From positions 2,551,001 to 2,615,000 of the forward strand of contig NZ_CP115160.1 in assembly GCF_027594545.1 (NCBI RefSeq): a stretch of 64,000 nt of DNA, read 5' to 3'. The position numbers and the translations under genes are program-made. Source of the stretch: Algoriphagus sp. TR-M9 (GTDB lineage: Bacteria > Bacteroidota > Bacteroidia > Cytophagales > Cyclobacteriaceae). Positions 42,148-51,694 of this stretch are shown here, piece after piece (position 1 is the first letter of the stretch; each line of letters opens with the position of its first letter). Under the pieces are notes generated by a model that saw only the letters and a program-made list of their open reading frames with translations, searched no databases and had not been told where the DNA came from.

Positions 42148-45100
42148 TTAGAAATTGACCCGAAGGCCTAAAGCGGCTGTTCTCAAAGGTTTCATTCCGG
42201 GGAAATCCGGATCCTGGGTATCATCGGAGGCTTTCCATATCATCCCCAGGTTATTCAGATAGGAGAAGACCTCCAGCCGTTGGAAGGGCAGGCCTACATG
42301 GACGTTCCTGTCCCAGGAGTATCCCAATCTGATATCCTGCAGGCGGATATGGTCCCCTTTTTCTACCAATACCGAAGCAAACTGATAAAAATTCTGTCTT
42401 TGGAAATCCATGCCAACAGGTTGGGAAGGGATCTGTGTCTGCTGTTCATCGCCCGGTTCTCTCCAACGCTTTTCATAGTCGGCATGGGAGATCTCCCCAC
42501 TGGACAGGGCCATGTAATCCACCGAACTACGGCGGTAGTAGTAGCCCAGTCTAAATGAAATATTTACTGAAAGACTCCATCCTCTCCAGTCCAGCCCGTT
42601 TCTGATGGAACCGAATATCGAAGGCCTGGCAGGACCATGGAAGCGGAGCCCATCCGGTGTGGCACCGTAGATAATGGATGAATAATTTTCGGATATTTCT
42701 CCGTCCAGAAATCCCTGGGGATCCCCGGTATCAGGATCAAGTCCTGCCCAGGGATAGGAATAAACCGAGAAAAGAGGGTTCCCTTCCAGAGGAACTACGT
42801 TCCCCGCTGATCCCATCATTTGGGAAGCATTTCTTGCGCCTTCATACCGGATCACCTCATCCTTTACCCCGCTGAGCAACAACTGTGTGGACCAGCGTAT
42901 AGGGTCCAGGATATTGATGCTGTTCAAGGTAAGATCAAATCCACTGGTTTTCGTTTCGGAAAAATTCCCCCTGATAGAATAGATGCCGTTGGAACCCGGT
43001 ACCGGCGAGTCCCCTATCAGATCTTTGCCCCGCTTGGAGTAATACTCCAGTGTACCGCTCAGCCGTCCACTTTTATTTTCAAAATCCAGTCCCAGATTAA
43101 ATATCCCGATCTTCTCCCATCTCAGATTGGGATTGGGGGGATTGGTAATGTAGGCATTGAGCAGTCCCGGTGCATAGGGATGGGAATTCAGATAAAGAAT
43201 TGTGGTAAAGGCCGTGGTGGATTTATCCACATTGCCATTGTACCCATAGCTTACCCTGGCTTTCAAATAGGGCATCCATTCCCAATCATAAAATCCTTCT
43301 TCACTGATAATCCACCCTGCTCCGGTGCTCCAAAGCGGAACCCCCCGCTGGTTAGTCTCCACACCGAAGAGATTGGACAGGTCCTTTCTGGCACTGGCTG
43401 AGAGGGTATATTTCCTTTTGTAGGTATAAGCAGCATTGCCGAAATAGGACACATACCGATCTACCATTCCGGTATGGGTGCCCATGTAGGGAATAGTCTG
43501 TAAGGATCCCGGATTATAATATTGGCGAAACTGGGTAATGAAATCCACAGGACTGGAGAGTCCCTTGGCATCATCGTAGCCATAATAGCGCATCTGGTCC
43601 GAATAGGATTGGATATCCCTCATTTCCCATCCTGCCAGGGCATTCAGCTCATGCGATTTTCTGGTAAGGCTGTAGCTGAGGTTAGTCCTTAGGTTGTGAC
43701 TGGAGGCATCTGCTGTTTGGTGGGTAAACCTGCTGCCCAAGGGAACCGGCAAATGAAGCATGCCTGAGTCATCTACCTGGGTGAAGCTGTTGATCTGGTG
43801 CCTCACTGCATACAGATCTTCAGTTTCTATGTTGCGGTTTTCGCTTTGGTTTGACCAATATTGGTATAAGACCTGCGCTTTCAGCCCTTCTGCCAGCTGG
43901 TAGGAAATCCCCAGATTAGCCCTCCAGTCCATCGCGGTAGTCCGGTTGTTCCTTTGCCCCAATTCATCCAAAGGAACATAGTTCCAATCCAACAGTTCCG
44001 ATCCCTGTGTGCTTTCCACAAATCTATCGTTCAGTAAGCCGACCACAGGAACTGCATTTCCCTGGGTATCGGTCAGGGTTTCATAGGGGTACAGCGTAGG
44101 AACTTCCGTACGGAGCATCCGTCTATTTCTGCTCAGGTATAATCCCGTGGAAATATCCAATCGGTTTTTCAGCAGTCTCCAGTCCTGTTTCGCATTCAGT
44201 GTGAGCCTGTCATTGGTATTGTCTTTGATTTCCTCCTGATTGGCATCATAGCCAGCCGAAAAGCTGAAGCGGTAGAATTCTCCACCGCCGCTCACCTGAA
44301 CTGCATTTTGCAACCTGACCTCTGGCCTATAATAGTGTTGCATCAGTTCGGCCCTTGCATCCTGGGTGGTGAATTGTTGGAGTCTGTTAGCTGCTTCCAG
44401 CTCGGTAATCCGCCCTTCCCTTGCAGCCAAGAGTGTTTCCACTACCGGAGAGACAGGAAGTTGCGCACTGTTCGTGATTCTGAAATCATAATATCCCTGC
44501 CCAAAAAGGGTCCTTTCCTGCCCCACGAAGCTTGTCATATCCATTAAGGGCTGATAGAACAGGTCAGGTTTCTCCCCCACTGTGACATTTGACTGCAGGG
44601 AAACCTGGATCGGCTGCTTGAATTTTCCTGATTTGGTTGTGATCACTATGACACCATTGCCGGCCTGGGCTCCCCAGATGGATGCGGCCGCAGCATCTTT
44701 CAATATGGTCATACTGGCCACGTCGTTGGGGTTAATGTTTTCCACAGGGCCTTCATAAGGCAAATTGTCAATGACAATCAAGGGCTGGGTGTTTCCAAAA
44801 AGCGTACTCCTGCCCCTGATGCTGATCTTATCGTCCAAAGCCCCTGAACGGTTGAAAATCACCCCAGAGGCCACATCTTCTAGTCTGTCGAGGATTTGGG
44901 TGGAAACCCTTCTATCCACCAACTCCTGGTCCAGAAAGTCAAAGGATCCAGTTGCCCTTTCTTTCGGGATTTCCTGATACCCTGTGGAGAGTACCTCCAC
45001 CTGATCCAGGCCTATCTCATCTGTTTCCAGCACAGTATCCAGCTGGCTAAAACCAGTTTGGACCTTCACTTTTTGGCGCAGCGTCTTGAAGCCTATAAAA

Positions 45101-45348
45101 CTGATAACCAGCTCATATTCACCGGGAGGAAGGTGAAGGGTGAAATTCCCGGATCCATCGGTGATTGCTGATGTTTTGGGATCTGTGACCAAAACCGTGG
45201 CCCCGACAACAGGGTTTCCTGAGGATTCTTCGAGTACGGAGCCTTTGATCCCCGAAGCGGATTGGTAGGCATGGACTGGCATCCAATGTACGGACAGCAG
45301 TAAGAGCATTACAAGGAATGCCGGAGGAGATACTATTAACTTTCTCAT
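42148..45348 (-). CDS. SusC/RagA-family TonB-dependent receptor
   Basis: The 1066-residue receptor has a signal peptide (ending VHAYQ), a carboxypeptidase-regulatory-like domain (GIKGSVLEESSGNPVVGATV), a plug (VEVLSTGYQEIPKERATGSF; LIVIDNLPYEG) and a barrel ending TAALGLRVNF. No STN domain. It overlaps the upstream TlpA-like gene by 4 bp (ATGA), so they are translationally coupled. Ligand probably a peptide or other compound handled with thiol chemistry; inference from the neighbour only. Confidence 0.94.
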   Translation of the reverse strand: MRKLIVSPPAFLVMLLLLSVHWMPVHAYQSASGIKGSVLEESSGNPVVGATVLVTDPKTSAITDGSGNFTLHLPPGEYELVISFIGFKTLRQKVKVQTGFSQLDTVLETDEIGLDQVEVLSTGYQEIPKERATGSFDFLDQELVDRRVSTQILDRLEDVASGVIFNRSGALDDKISIRGRSTLFGNTQPLIVIDNLPYEGPVENINPNDVASMTILKDAAAASIWGAQAGNGVIVITTKSGKFKQPIQVSLQSNVTVGEKPDLFYQPLMDMTSFVGQERTLFGQGYYDFRITNSAQLPVSPVVETLLAAREGRITELEAANRLQQFTTQDARAELMQHYYRPEVRLQNAVQVSGGGEFYRFSFSAGYDANQEEIKDNTNDRLTLNAKQDWRLLKNRLDISTGLYLSRNRRMLRTEVPTLYPYETLTDTQGNAVPVVGLLNDRFVESTQGSELLDWNYVPLDELGQRNNRTTAMDWRANLGISYQLAEGLKAQVLYQYWSNQSENRNIETEDLYAVRHQINSFTQVDDSGMLHLPVPLGSRFTHQTADASSHNLRTNLSYSLTRKSHELNALAGWEMRDIQSYSDQMRYYGYDDAKGLSSPVDFITQFRQYYNPGSLQTIPYMGTHTGMVDRYVSYFGNAAYTYKRKYTLSASARKDLSNLFGVETNQRGVPLWSTGAGWIISEEGFYDWEWMPYLKARVSYGYNGNVDKSTTAFTTILYLNSHPYAPGLLNAYITNPPNPNLRWEKIGIFNLGLDFENKSGRLSGTLEYYSKRGKDLIGDSPVPGSNGIYSIRGNFSETKTSGFDLTLNSINILDPIRWSTQLLLSGVKDEVIRYEGARNASQMMGSAGNVVPLEGNPLFSVYSYPWAGLDPDTGDPQGFLDGEISENYSSIIYGATPDGLRFHGPARPSIFGSIRNGLDWRGWSLSVNISFRLGYYYRRSSVDYMALSSGEISHADYEKRWREPGDEQQTQIPSQPVGMDFQRQNFYQFASVLVEKGDHIRLQDIRLGYSWDRNVHVGLPFQRLEVFSYLNNLGMIWKASDDTQDPDFPGMKPLRTAALGLRVNF

Positions 45349-47114
45349 GGGGTATGGATTGGGGTTTGGTCTGGGTCAGGATCAGTTGAAGAAAGGTCAT
45401 CGAGGTAAGCCAGAATGAGTTGGCGCCAACCTTCCAGTGTAGTGGGAAAATCCCCCGTCTGAAGAATCCTCCTACCGCTGTCAAGCAGCAGCTGTTCCGG
45501 AAAGGCCTGGATATGGTATTGCTTCAGCGCGGGGTGCGTGACTCCCCCGGCAAATAAGTCCAGGGTATGCAGGGCGGTAAAGTGCTTCTTCTCCAAAGTA
45601 GATTCCCAAAGCTCCCGGTCGCTGTCCCCGGTAATGGTCACGAACAGGATGTCCGGGTGGTCGCCGAACTCCTCTACCAGTGGGAGGAATTTATTTTTGG
45701 CAAATGCCATGCAGGCCCCGCAGCCGCTTAGCCAGAAATCCAGAAAGACCAGCTTTCCGTTCCAGGATTCGGGATAAACCTGCTCACCTTTTTCGTTCCA
45801 GAAAGGCTCGTTCATGAATTCCTTCCCTTTCAGGTTGCCCATGAGGATTTCTTTCAGATACATCACTACATGGGGATTTTCTACCTCTGTGATCAGGGAA
45901 GAGATCCGTGCTTCAGAATCTGCCAGGTCTTTGTACTGCCGGACGAGAAAGAAAGCCTGGACCTGTTGCCGGAGGTGTTCCGGCAGGCTTTCGGTCAGGT
46001 GGTCAAAGTCTATTTCCGTATATCCTTCCAGCAGCAGATTTTCCAGATAGAGGGATTCCAGCAGTTCCATCGGGAATTCAGTCTGTTTTTTTATCCTGTC
46101 CATTGCCTGTCCTTCCAGCAGGTTTTCCATAAGCAGCTGTGCCCATTCCACATCGAATGACTTGTTCAGATAAATGAATTCCAGCGCCTGCATCCTGAGT
46201 TTGGCTTTCCAATAGAGCCATAGCCAATCATAAATTGCCGGCTGTATTAAGTCTTCAAACCGTGCCAGTTCACGGAACACCGGATGGCTGTCTTCTGTAC
46301 CGGCAAACAGAAACCTGGCTCGGCCCAGGCGATCTTCTTGCTGGATGAGCAGCTCCATTTTCCTGTTCCATCCGGGTACATAGTTGTCTGATATCTCTTG
46401 ATAGGAAGCCTGTGCTTCCGGGGAGTCCAACACTCTTTCCATGGAAGAAGTGAGGATAATGGGATTGGTCGTCTGCTCCCATGCAGCTGCCAGATCCTGA
46501 AGCTCCACCTGTAAGCGGAGCTGATCCTGGTCAGGCCCCAAAAAAAGGATTTTACCCGAACTTTGGTCCAGGCTTATCCTGATGGAATCTCCCGGCTGCA
46601 CCCAGATATCCTGCACCAGCGGGCGCTTGCCCTGAAACAGGTCCAGTCTCCCAAACCCATCTGCAATCGGAAGCAGGGCCTCGGCTTCCCATAGCCCCAT
46701 GGTTCCCTTCAAAAACTGCCCTTCAAGCAGCTTCATGGAATCATGGTATAGAGTTCTATAATCATACCGCAGGTCCAACTCGTGTGAGCTCAAGCGGAAA
46801 CTTAATGCTTCCGGCGTTTGGCCTGGGGGCGGTGCCACTTCCATACGTAGGTGTATTCCATTTCCAGGAGATTGGATAGTAGGCTTTTCATTTCCCTGCC
46901 CCACCGAATCATCGGTATTGACCACACCGATTTCCGGTGACAAAATATCGGGACGGGTATCCCCGCCCCGATGGGTCTCCCCCACACCAGAGGAGACGGG
47001 GGGCATAGATCTATGAAGAAAATCCGCCCCGGGTGGATCAGCAACTTGTGCTGTGGATGTGCTTGTGGGTACGCATAGGTATCCCAGTAAGCAGATGAGT
47101 ATTAATTTTTTCAT
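45345..47114 (-). CDS. Exported TlpA-like thioredoxin-fold protein
   Basis: The 589-residue protein has a signal peptide (about 1-22), a long helix-rich N-terminal region without recognised motif (residues about 100-430, possibly substrate binding) and a C-terminal thioredoxin domain with active site WLSGCGAC (Cys465, Cys468), then FPEQLLLDSGRRI as the cis-Pro-containing strand. In Bacteroidota, TlpA-like proteins are often the first gene of a SusC/SusD operon. A mature disulfide reductase or isomerase role in the periplasm is likely. Confidence 0.9.
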   Translation of the reverse strand: MKKLILICLLGYLCVPTSTSTAQVADPPGADFLHRSMPPVSSGVGETHRGGDTRPDILSPEIGVVNTDDSVGQGNEKPTIQSPGNGIHLRMEVAPPPGQTPEALSFRLSSHELDLRYDYRTLYHDSMKLLEGQFLKGTMGLWEAEALLPIADGFGRLDLFQGKRPLVQDIWVQPGDSIRISLDQSSGKILFLGPDQDQLRLQVELQDLAAAWEQTTNPIILTSSMERVLDSPEAQASYQEISDNYVPGWNRKMELLIQQEDRLGRARFLFAGTEDSHPVFRELARFEDLIQPAIYDWLWLYWKAKLRMQALEFIYLNKSFDVEWAQLLMENLLEGQAMDRIKKQTEFPMELLESLYLENLLLEGYTEIDFDHLTESLPEHLRQQVQAFFLVRQYKDLADSEARISSLITEVENPHVVMYLKEILMGNLKGKEFMNEPFWNEKGEQVYPESWNGKLVFLDFWLSGCGACMAFAKNKFLPLVEEFGDHPDILFVTITGDSDRELWESTLEKKHFTALHTLDLFAGGVTHPALKQYHIQAFPEQLLLDSGRRILQTGDFPTTLEGWRQLILAYLDDLSSTDPDPDQTPIHTP

Positions 47115-48105
47115 GCTTTTGAATTTTAAGCTGGGAGACCGAAGACGGAAGTGGTTGATAGTCCATAGCCCTTAGTCGATAGTCCATAGTCGACCACAGT
47201 CCACGGCCGTGAGTGGAACAGGATTAGCAGTGGCAGTCGCAGGAGACAGTCGTCAATATTACCGTCATTGCGATCCCGAGAATCGGGAGAAGCAATCTCA
47301 ACCTGCTTAGCACTAACTATTATGAGATTGCTTTGTCAAGCCACTCTCCTATCGTCGAGTGCCTTTCCTCGCAATGACGTGCACCTTACCAAATCTTGGC
47401 TCTAGACTCTAGGCTCTAGTATCTAGCTACTTGCTACTTCCCACAAGACATAGTTTTTCCACCTTAGCCTACTTGGCCAACCAGCAATAAATAAATACTA
47501 AGAAATCTGTCAGCGCTACCGGCTACTGTGAGCTTGCTGACCTGAGTGCGTAGTAACCGATCTGCTCAGGGATGTGCACCTCCCCTTTCACGGTCAGAAC
47601 CTGAAATATGCATTAGCTAATCTACTGCGGGCTAAAGTTGCTTTATAATCAGTCGCTTGGCTGCTGTTTTCGAATTCACCATAGCCGTACTATGCCTCAT
47701 TCTCCAAACAGCCTGATTCTTTTGCAACTTGACCCCTCGCTACGAAACCTAATGCAGAATCCAGGTTAAAAAGAAATCCTCAAATAGGATTCTTGGGCTT
47801 CAGGGGATACAGGCGATCATCCATTGATTGCATACTTCCAAACTGTACAGCCAGAACCAAAACTTCAAAATGGACAATAGAGCGTCCACCTTCTCTTTGA
47901 ATTAGAGAAGAAGAAAGAAAAAAGGCAGAAATTGTCTCAGAATGTCCCATTTCAAATGATTCTTGGACAATTTTACCTAGATGTTTCATCAAAAAAGAAT
48001 AAATTCGGTAGTATAATCTCTATAAATAGTAGTTTAACACTACTATTCACAATTATCGGCATCTAATAGGCTTATAAGCCGTATTTTTGAACAAATAATT
48101 TCATT
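47115..48105. repeat. Gene-free region with simple repeats and a long hairpin
   Basis: 47145-47220 is degenerate AGTCCATAGTCGA repeat; 47396-47440 is CTCTAGACTCTAGGCTCTAG. The 47264-47378 hairpin is listed separately. 47520-47780 has no repeat I recognise. A 70-codon minus frame (47780-47992) has no family signature and is left out. 47995-48105 is A/T-rich and should hold the promoter for the XRE gene. Confidence 0.6.
47264..47378. repeat. Long imperfect inverted repeat (GTCATTGCGA class)
   Basis: GTCATTGCGA at the left and TCGCAATGAC at the right; inside, GAAGCAATCTCA pairs with TGAGATTGCTTTGTC, and a small TCCCGAgaaTCGGGA hairpin lies near the left end. This class of intergenic hairpin is widespread in bacteria. 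Confidence 0.8.
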
Positions 48106-48501
48106 ATGAGAGAAGAAGAATCAGATTTCACTGTATTGGAGAATAAAAAGATCGGTAGGAATTTCTATATGTACCGTAAGTTAACCGACACCAAAGCGAT
48201 GGAGGTAGCTGAGTTCCTAGGCATCAAGGAAGCTACCTATACCAAGTACGAGCGGGGCGAAAGCAAGATCACCGTGGATATGGTGCAGAAAGTCTCTGAG
48301 TTTTTTAAGGTTGATCCACTTCAGTTAATTTCTACCCAACCAAGCTACGTAATTGAGAACTTAAAAAAATCTCCGTTCTCATTCAATGGGAATGTTGAAA
48401 CGCATTATTCGGATAAATCACAAACTGAGGTAATGATGAAGATGATGGATACTATGCTGCAGATGAATGAGGCGATTAAAAAAATATTGGAAGGAAAGTG
48501 A
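48106..48501 (+). CDS. XRE-family HTH transcriptional regulator
   Basis: The 131-residue protein has an N-terminal tag (REEESDFTVLENKKIGRNFY), an XRE HTH at about 20-70 (AMEVAEFLGIKEATYTKYER then GESKITVDMVQKVSEFFKVD) and a C-terminal helix with Met-rich MMKMMDTMLQMNEAIKKIL, probably for multimerisation. It is 62 bp ahead of the 307-aa/PIN pair and may repress them. Its N-terminal tag reappears in a truncated copy at 27258. Confidence 0.9.
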   Translation: MREEESDFTVLENKKIGRNFYMYRKLTDTKAMEVAEFLGIKEATYTKYERGESKITVDMVQKVSEFFKVDPLQLISTQPSYVIENLKKSPFSFNGNVETHYSDKSQTEVMMKMMDTMLQMNEAIKKILEGK

Positions 48502-48563
48502 ATGGGCAATACCTTCCATCGAATAATGTGGGTATAAGGAGTAGCTTGAACTAAAAACGAGTC

Positions 48564-49487
48564 ATGAAGTATGAACTAAAAATAGCACATGCATTAGATA
48601 CTGCGGGCAGCATAGACCTACAGAGGCTTTCCAGCATCTCAGATAGTTTGAGAAAAATAGCGGAAGGTGCTTTGATGCTTAGACTCAAAGGACTCAGCAA
48701 AGCGAAAAAATCATTTAAACTGGAAGATGCACTTAGAATTACTTTGACAGGCCTGGAAAAAGGCAGTACCATTTTATGCCTACACAGTCAAACTTTTGAA
48801 AAGACCCTTCCATCTTTTCAAACAAATCTATTCAGAATAGCCCATCAGCAGGATTTACCCCATAAGACTCCAATAAGTCTTGTAGCAGAATCCTTCCAAG
48901 CGGCGTTGGATAATCCTGATGAAAGTGAGCTATTGGACAAGCCCTTACTAAAGGAGCTTTTAAACTTCAAAAAGTCATTTAAGAGTGATGAAGAGGTTTT
49001 CTCAATAAAAAATGAAGGTTCATTTGCTGGACTTTCCCTAAGAAAATCAGATTTTAAAAAGATTCAGTTAATAGAAGAAGAAATCCCTGCTTCAGAAGCA
49101 GTCCTAATCAATGGAAGAATAGAAGAGTTGAAATTCAGCACCCAAAAAGTAAGAATATTGACCAAAGAAGGCCTGGTAGATGCTTTTCTGTCGGAAAAAT
49201 TCGACACTGATAAAATTTCAGATTGGTGGGGCAAGGAGGCAACCGTAGTGGGAACGAAGCATTATAAGCCTGGGAAAAGATTTGCCATAGAAATAGAGCA
49301 GCTAGTTGAGCAAGGCGGTGGGGATAGTTTTTTCTCTAAAAAACCCAGACATGAAAACCTGGAGGAGCAGATCAACAGGCAATTGAAAGAGGGCAAGGAG
49401 ATCAATCCTTTGAGCCTAATCGTGGGTTCCTGGCCGGGATCAGAAACGGACGAGGAATTTGAAGCATCATTAAAAGAATTAGATTGA
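48564..49487 (+). CDS. 307-aa protein of unknown family coupled to a PIN RNase (candidate antitoxin)
   Basis: I do not recognise the family. Residues 1-60 look helical (KYELKIAHALDTAGSIDLQR), about 60-120 carry an amphipathic region, about 175-250 look beta-rich (EAVLINGRIEELKFSTQKVR; VDAFLSEKFDTDKISDWWGK), and the tail is acidic (GSWPGSETDEEFEASLKELD). The acidic C-terminus right before the toxin is what a VapB antitoxin uses to block a PIN active site, but VapB is usually 70-90 residues. Its TGA shares one base with the PIN ATG (TGATG), so the two are translated together. Confidence 0.8.
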   Translation: MKYELKIAHALDTAGSIDLQRLSSISDSLRKIAEGALMLRLKGLSKAKKSFKLEDALRITLTGLEKGSTILCLHSQTFEKTLPSFQTNLFRIAHQQDLPHKTPISLVAESFQAALDNPDESELLDKPLLKELLNFKKSFKSDEEVFSIKNEGSFAGLSLRKSDFKKIQLIEEEIPASEAVLINGRIEELKFSTQKVRILTKEGLVDAFLSEKFDTDKISDWWGKEATVVGTKHYKPGKRFAIEIEQLVEQGGGDSFFSKKPRHENLEEQINRQLKEGKEINPLSLIVGSWPGSETDEEFEASLKELD

Positions 49488-49936
49488 TGAGAAAGGTTCT
49501 CCTAGACACATCGCTGATTCTTCATTATATGAGAGGTGATGCTACTTATACTAGAGTCGAGGAGGAATATAATTTATTGACAGATCCCGGTACCATAATT
49601 TTACTTTCTGCAATCAGTATAGGGGAAATTGAAGGCTTTTTTCTAAGAAAAAATTACGGTCAAAAACAGACTGAGCGTTGGAGAAAACTTCTGGAGAAAT
49701 CTATCATATTGTCTATAGACGGAAGAGATGAAAAACTGATGCAAGCATATGCTGAAATACAGGCATATTGTCAGAATAATCATCCCACTTTAAACGCTGG
49801 GAAATCAAAAACCATAGGTCAAAATGATATGTGGATTGCAGCTACAGCGTCTGTAATCAATGCTGTGTTATTCACAAAAGACAAAGATTTTGTTCATTTG
49901 AAAGAAGGGTTTATTGATCTTGTAAAAATCGATTGA
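49487..49936 (+). CDS. PIN-domain ribonuclease (VapC-like putative toxin)
   Basis: Start set at ATG 49487; a TTG one codon earlier is possible. The 149-residue protein has the PIN acidic set: Asp7 (VLLDTSLIL), Glu47 (ISIGEIEGF), Asp114 (GQNDMWIAATA) and Asp132/Asp134 (LFTKDKDF). VapC toxins cleave tRNA or rRNA. Length fits VapC. The upstream partner is unusually large. Confidence 0.9.
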   Translation: MRKVLLDTSLILHYMRGDATYTRVEEEYNLLTDPGTIILLSAISIGEIEGFFLRKNYGQKQTERWRKLLEKSIILSIDGRDEKLMQAYAEIQAYCQNNHPTLNAGKSKTIGQNDMWIAATASVINAVLFTKDKDFVHLKEGFIDLVKID

Positions 49937-50233
49937 TTCTTAGTAAAACGATGAAAAAAAGATCATCGTTTGAGCTAGTGGGGCTAATATTCTTGAACAA
50001 TACTTCTTTGAATAAGGTTGCTTGTCCTGATATTCTATCGGGAGCTGGCAGTCTGAAGGCTGCATTATCGCAGGTCTAAGCCCGCCTGTCGTCGGACAGG
50101 TCTGAAGACTTGGACCAGAAGTGGGCCAACTTTCTACAATCAGGTCAAAAAGACTTAGACCAGATGGGGCGACCAAAAGCTTAACTTTAGAGGTAATCTT
50201 ACGTTAGATTAGGAAACCAAAATCAACCTTATT
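49937..50233. repeat. Spacer with TP unit 2
   Basis: TP2 is at 50048-50100. 50104-50160 contains AAGACTTGGACCAGAAGTGG and AAGACTTAGACCAGATGGGG, repeats of the TP tail. 50165-50233 is A/T-rich, the probable promoter for the following gene. Confidence 0.6.
50048..50100 (+). repeat. TP unit 2 (two hairpins)
   Basis: GCAGTCtgaaGGCTGC (50048-50063) and CCTGTCgtcgGACAGG (50085-50100). The third hairpin (GGTCTGTG type) is missing. Confidence 0.78.
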
Positions 50234-50542
50234 ATGAAACTTATTTTTCCTACTGACCCATTGATCAGCGCAGATATCCCCAGCGATTATCCCATTCCTC
50301 CCATAGGCGAGGAATTTTACATACGCTTTGAAACATTCGTGACCGATCCGGAAGATTGGAAAAAGGTGAAGGGACTATTGGATGGAGAGGGTTTGACGGT
50401 AGAGCGTGTGGAAGATGGAAAAATCTATCTCTATGAAGGGCAAAAAGTAGATCTGCAAGGTACCATAGAAAGTGATGAGTACATGCCTTCTATAGTCCAG
50501 TATTGGCAAGAACATCCAGAGACTAAGCCGGATTCAAAATAG
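50234..50542 (+). CDS. Hypothetical protein (102 aa)
   Basis: I do not recognise it. The sequence has FPTDPLISADIPSDYPIPPI at the start, a central FETFVTDPEDWKKVKGLLDG and an acidic C-terminal part (ESDEYMPSIVQYWQEHPETK). No signal peptide or membrane helix. Residue composition and the absence of repeat sequence inside support a real gene. It is isolated between TP repeats. Confidence 0.6.
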   Translation: MKLIFPTDPLISADIPSDYPIPPIGEEFYIRFETFVTDPEDWKKVKGLLDGEGLTVERVEDGKIYLYEGQKVDLQGTIESDEYMPSIVQYWQEHPETKPDSK

Positions 50543-50649
50543 GGAGTGGGCGGTTGGCTGTTGGCAAAAGTTGGCAGTACCACGAAATAAAAATCTTACG
50601 GTTTGTTGCTAGACATTGCAAATGTCGCGTAGCGGGAGTGGAGAGATTG

Positions 50650-50765
50650 GCAGTCAGGAGACTGCATTATAAGGGTCTAAGCCCACCTGTCGTCGGACAG
50701 GTCTGGAGATTTAGACCAGATGGGGAAGTTAACGATCAAATGGTCTGTGGGACACAGACCACGGT
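50650..50765 (+). repeat. TP unit 3
   Basis: GCAGTCaggaGACTGC (50650-50665), CCTGTCgtcgGACAGG and GGTCTGTGggaCACAGACC (50742-50760). Confidence 0.8.
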
Positions 50766-50860
50766 GGATATTATGAAATAAAGTCGTTCGTGATGACACG
50801 AACGGCGGCGACAAAAATCTTAAGAGTTGGAGTTGCCTTTGCAAATATCGAATAACAGAA

Positions 50861-50995
50861 GCAGGCTGAAGGCCTGCCATAGTTATAGCCCAGGGTAAGG
50901 AGGCACGACGCAACCCTGGGTGGAAAATCGCAATTTATCGCCAGCGCTGGCTCGGGATCGCATGTCGGAGACGAGGGTATAATTGCCAGCAAGAT
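50861..50995 (+). repeat. U unit 14
   Basis: H1 GCAGGCtgaagGCCTGC, as in U1. H3 CCCAGGGT/ACCCTGGG. H4 GCTGGCTCGGGATCGCATGT then CGGAGACG. Confidence 0.87.
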
Positions 50996-51388
50996 TAACT
51001 AACACCAATATTGGACAGCTATTTTTATTCAATCGACAACTCCACTATTTACCATAATGGCTTGTGCGAAAGGTGCTTTCTCTTGATACTTTTGAGACCA
51101 AAAGTATCCAAAAGTCTTTGCCAGAGGCTATGCTTCAAATCGGCCAATAATTATAAAAAAAACAAAGATTGTTCACCGATTTGATTTTTGGTACTTGTCC
51201 AAGCCTAAAAATTGGCGGATCTCCCTCGCCCACTCGGGAGCTAGCCAATTTTCTTTACGGCTCAGACTGCATCCCAAAAACCGCATATACTCCATGGCAC
51301 CCCAGTCCTAGTAACGACTTCATTTTAATAACTTCGTGGGAAGCGATATCGGCACCTAACCCAGGACAGGAAACATGACGTACACCTG
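50996..51388 (+). repeat. LE copy F
   Basis: Complete LE ending GACGTACACCTGTG. Here the ATG of one internal frame is lost (AATTATAAAAAAAACAAAG), which argues against coding. It is followed by SP-like text, not U. Confidence 0.85.
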
Positions 51389-51460
51389 TGACCTTCGGTA
51401 TCCAATATTTTGGAGGTTGGGAGGTCGGGTGTCCGCTGACCGATGCTTGGTGTTGGGAAA

Positions 51461-51580
51461 ACCCCAGCGGGGTGACAGATTTGTAGCGCGGGTTTTAACC
51501 CGGTGAAAAAAAATCAGGTCAGATCACAAGCGCTGGACCTGGATTTTCATTTGGAAACGCGAAGGTTGTGCCAGCAAGAT
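51461..51580 (+). repeat. U unit 15
   Basis: H1 ACCCCagcGGGGT. H3 CGGGTTttAACCCGG. H4 variant AGCGCTGGACCTGGATTTTC, ATTTGGAAACGCGAAGG, GTGCCAGCAAGAT: the outer GCTGG/CCAGC pairs stay intact, but the sixth base (A instead of C) no longer pairs. Confidence 0.83.
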
Positions 51581-51694
51581 GGAAGAGTTAAGAGTTTAAA
51601 GTGAAAAGTTTAAAGTTACCGTTTCGGTACTTTGACATTCGGAGTTCAATATTTTGGAGGTCGGGTGGCGGGTGACCGATGTTGGATGTTAGTT

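Noticed and set aside
47500..47780. Possible structured RNA or rRNA fragment
   Set aside because: I could not recognise any conserved rRNA or tRNA segment or a convincing fold.
47780..47992. 70-codon minus-strand frame before the XRE gene
   Set aside because: No motif, no operon context and not in any repeat family; insufficient support.
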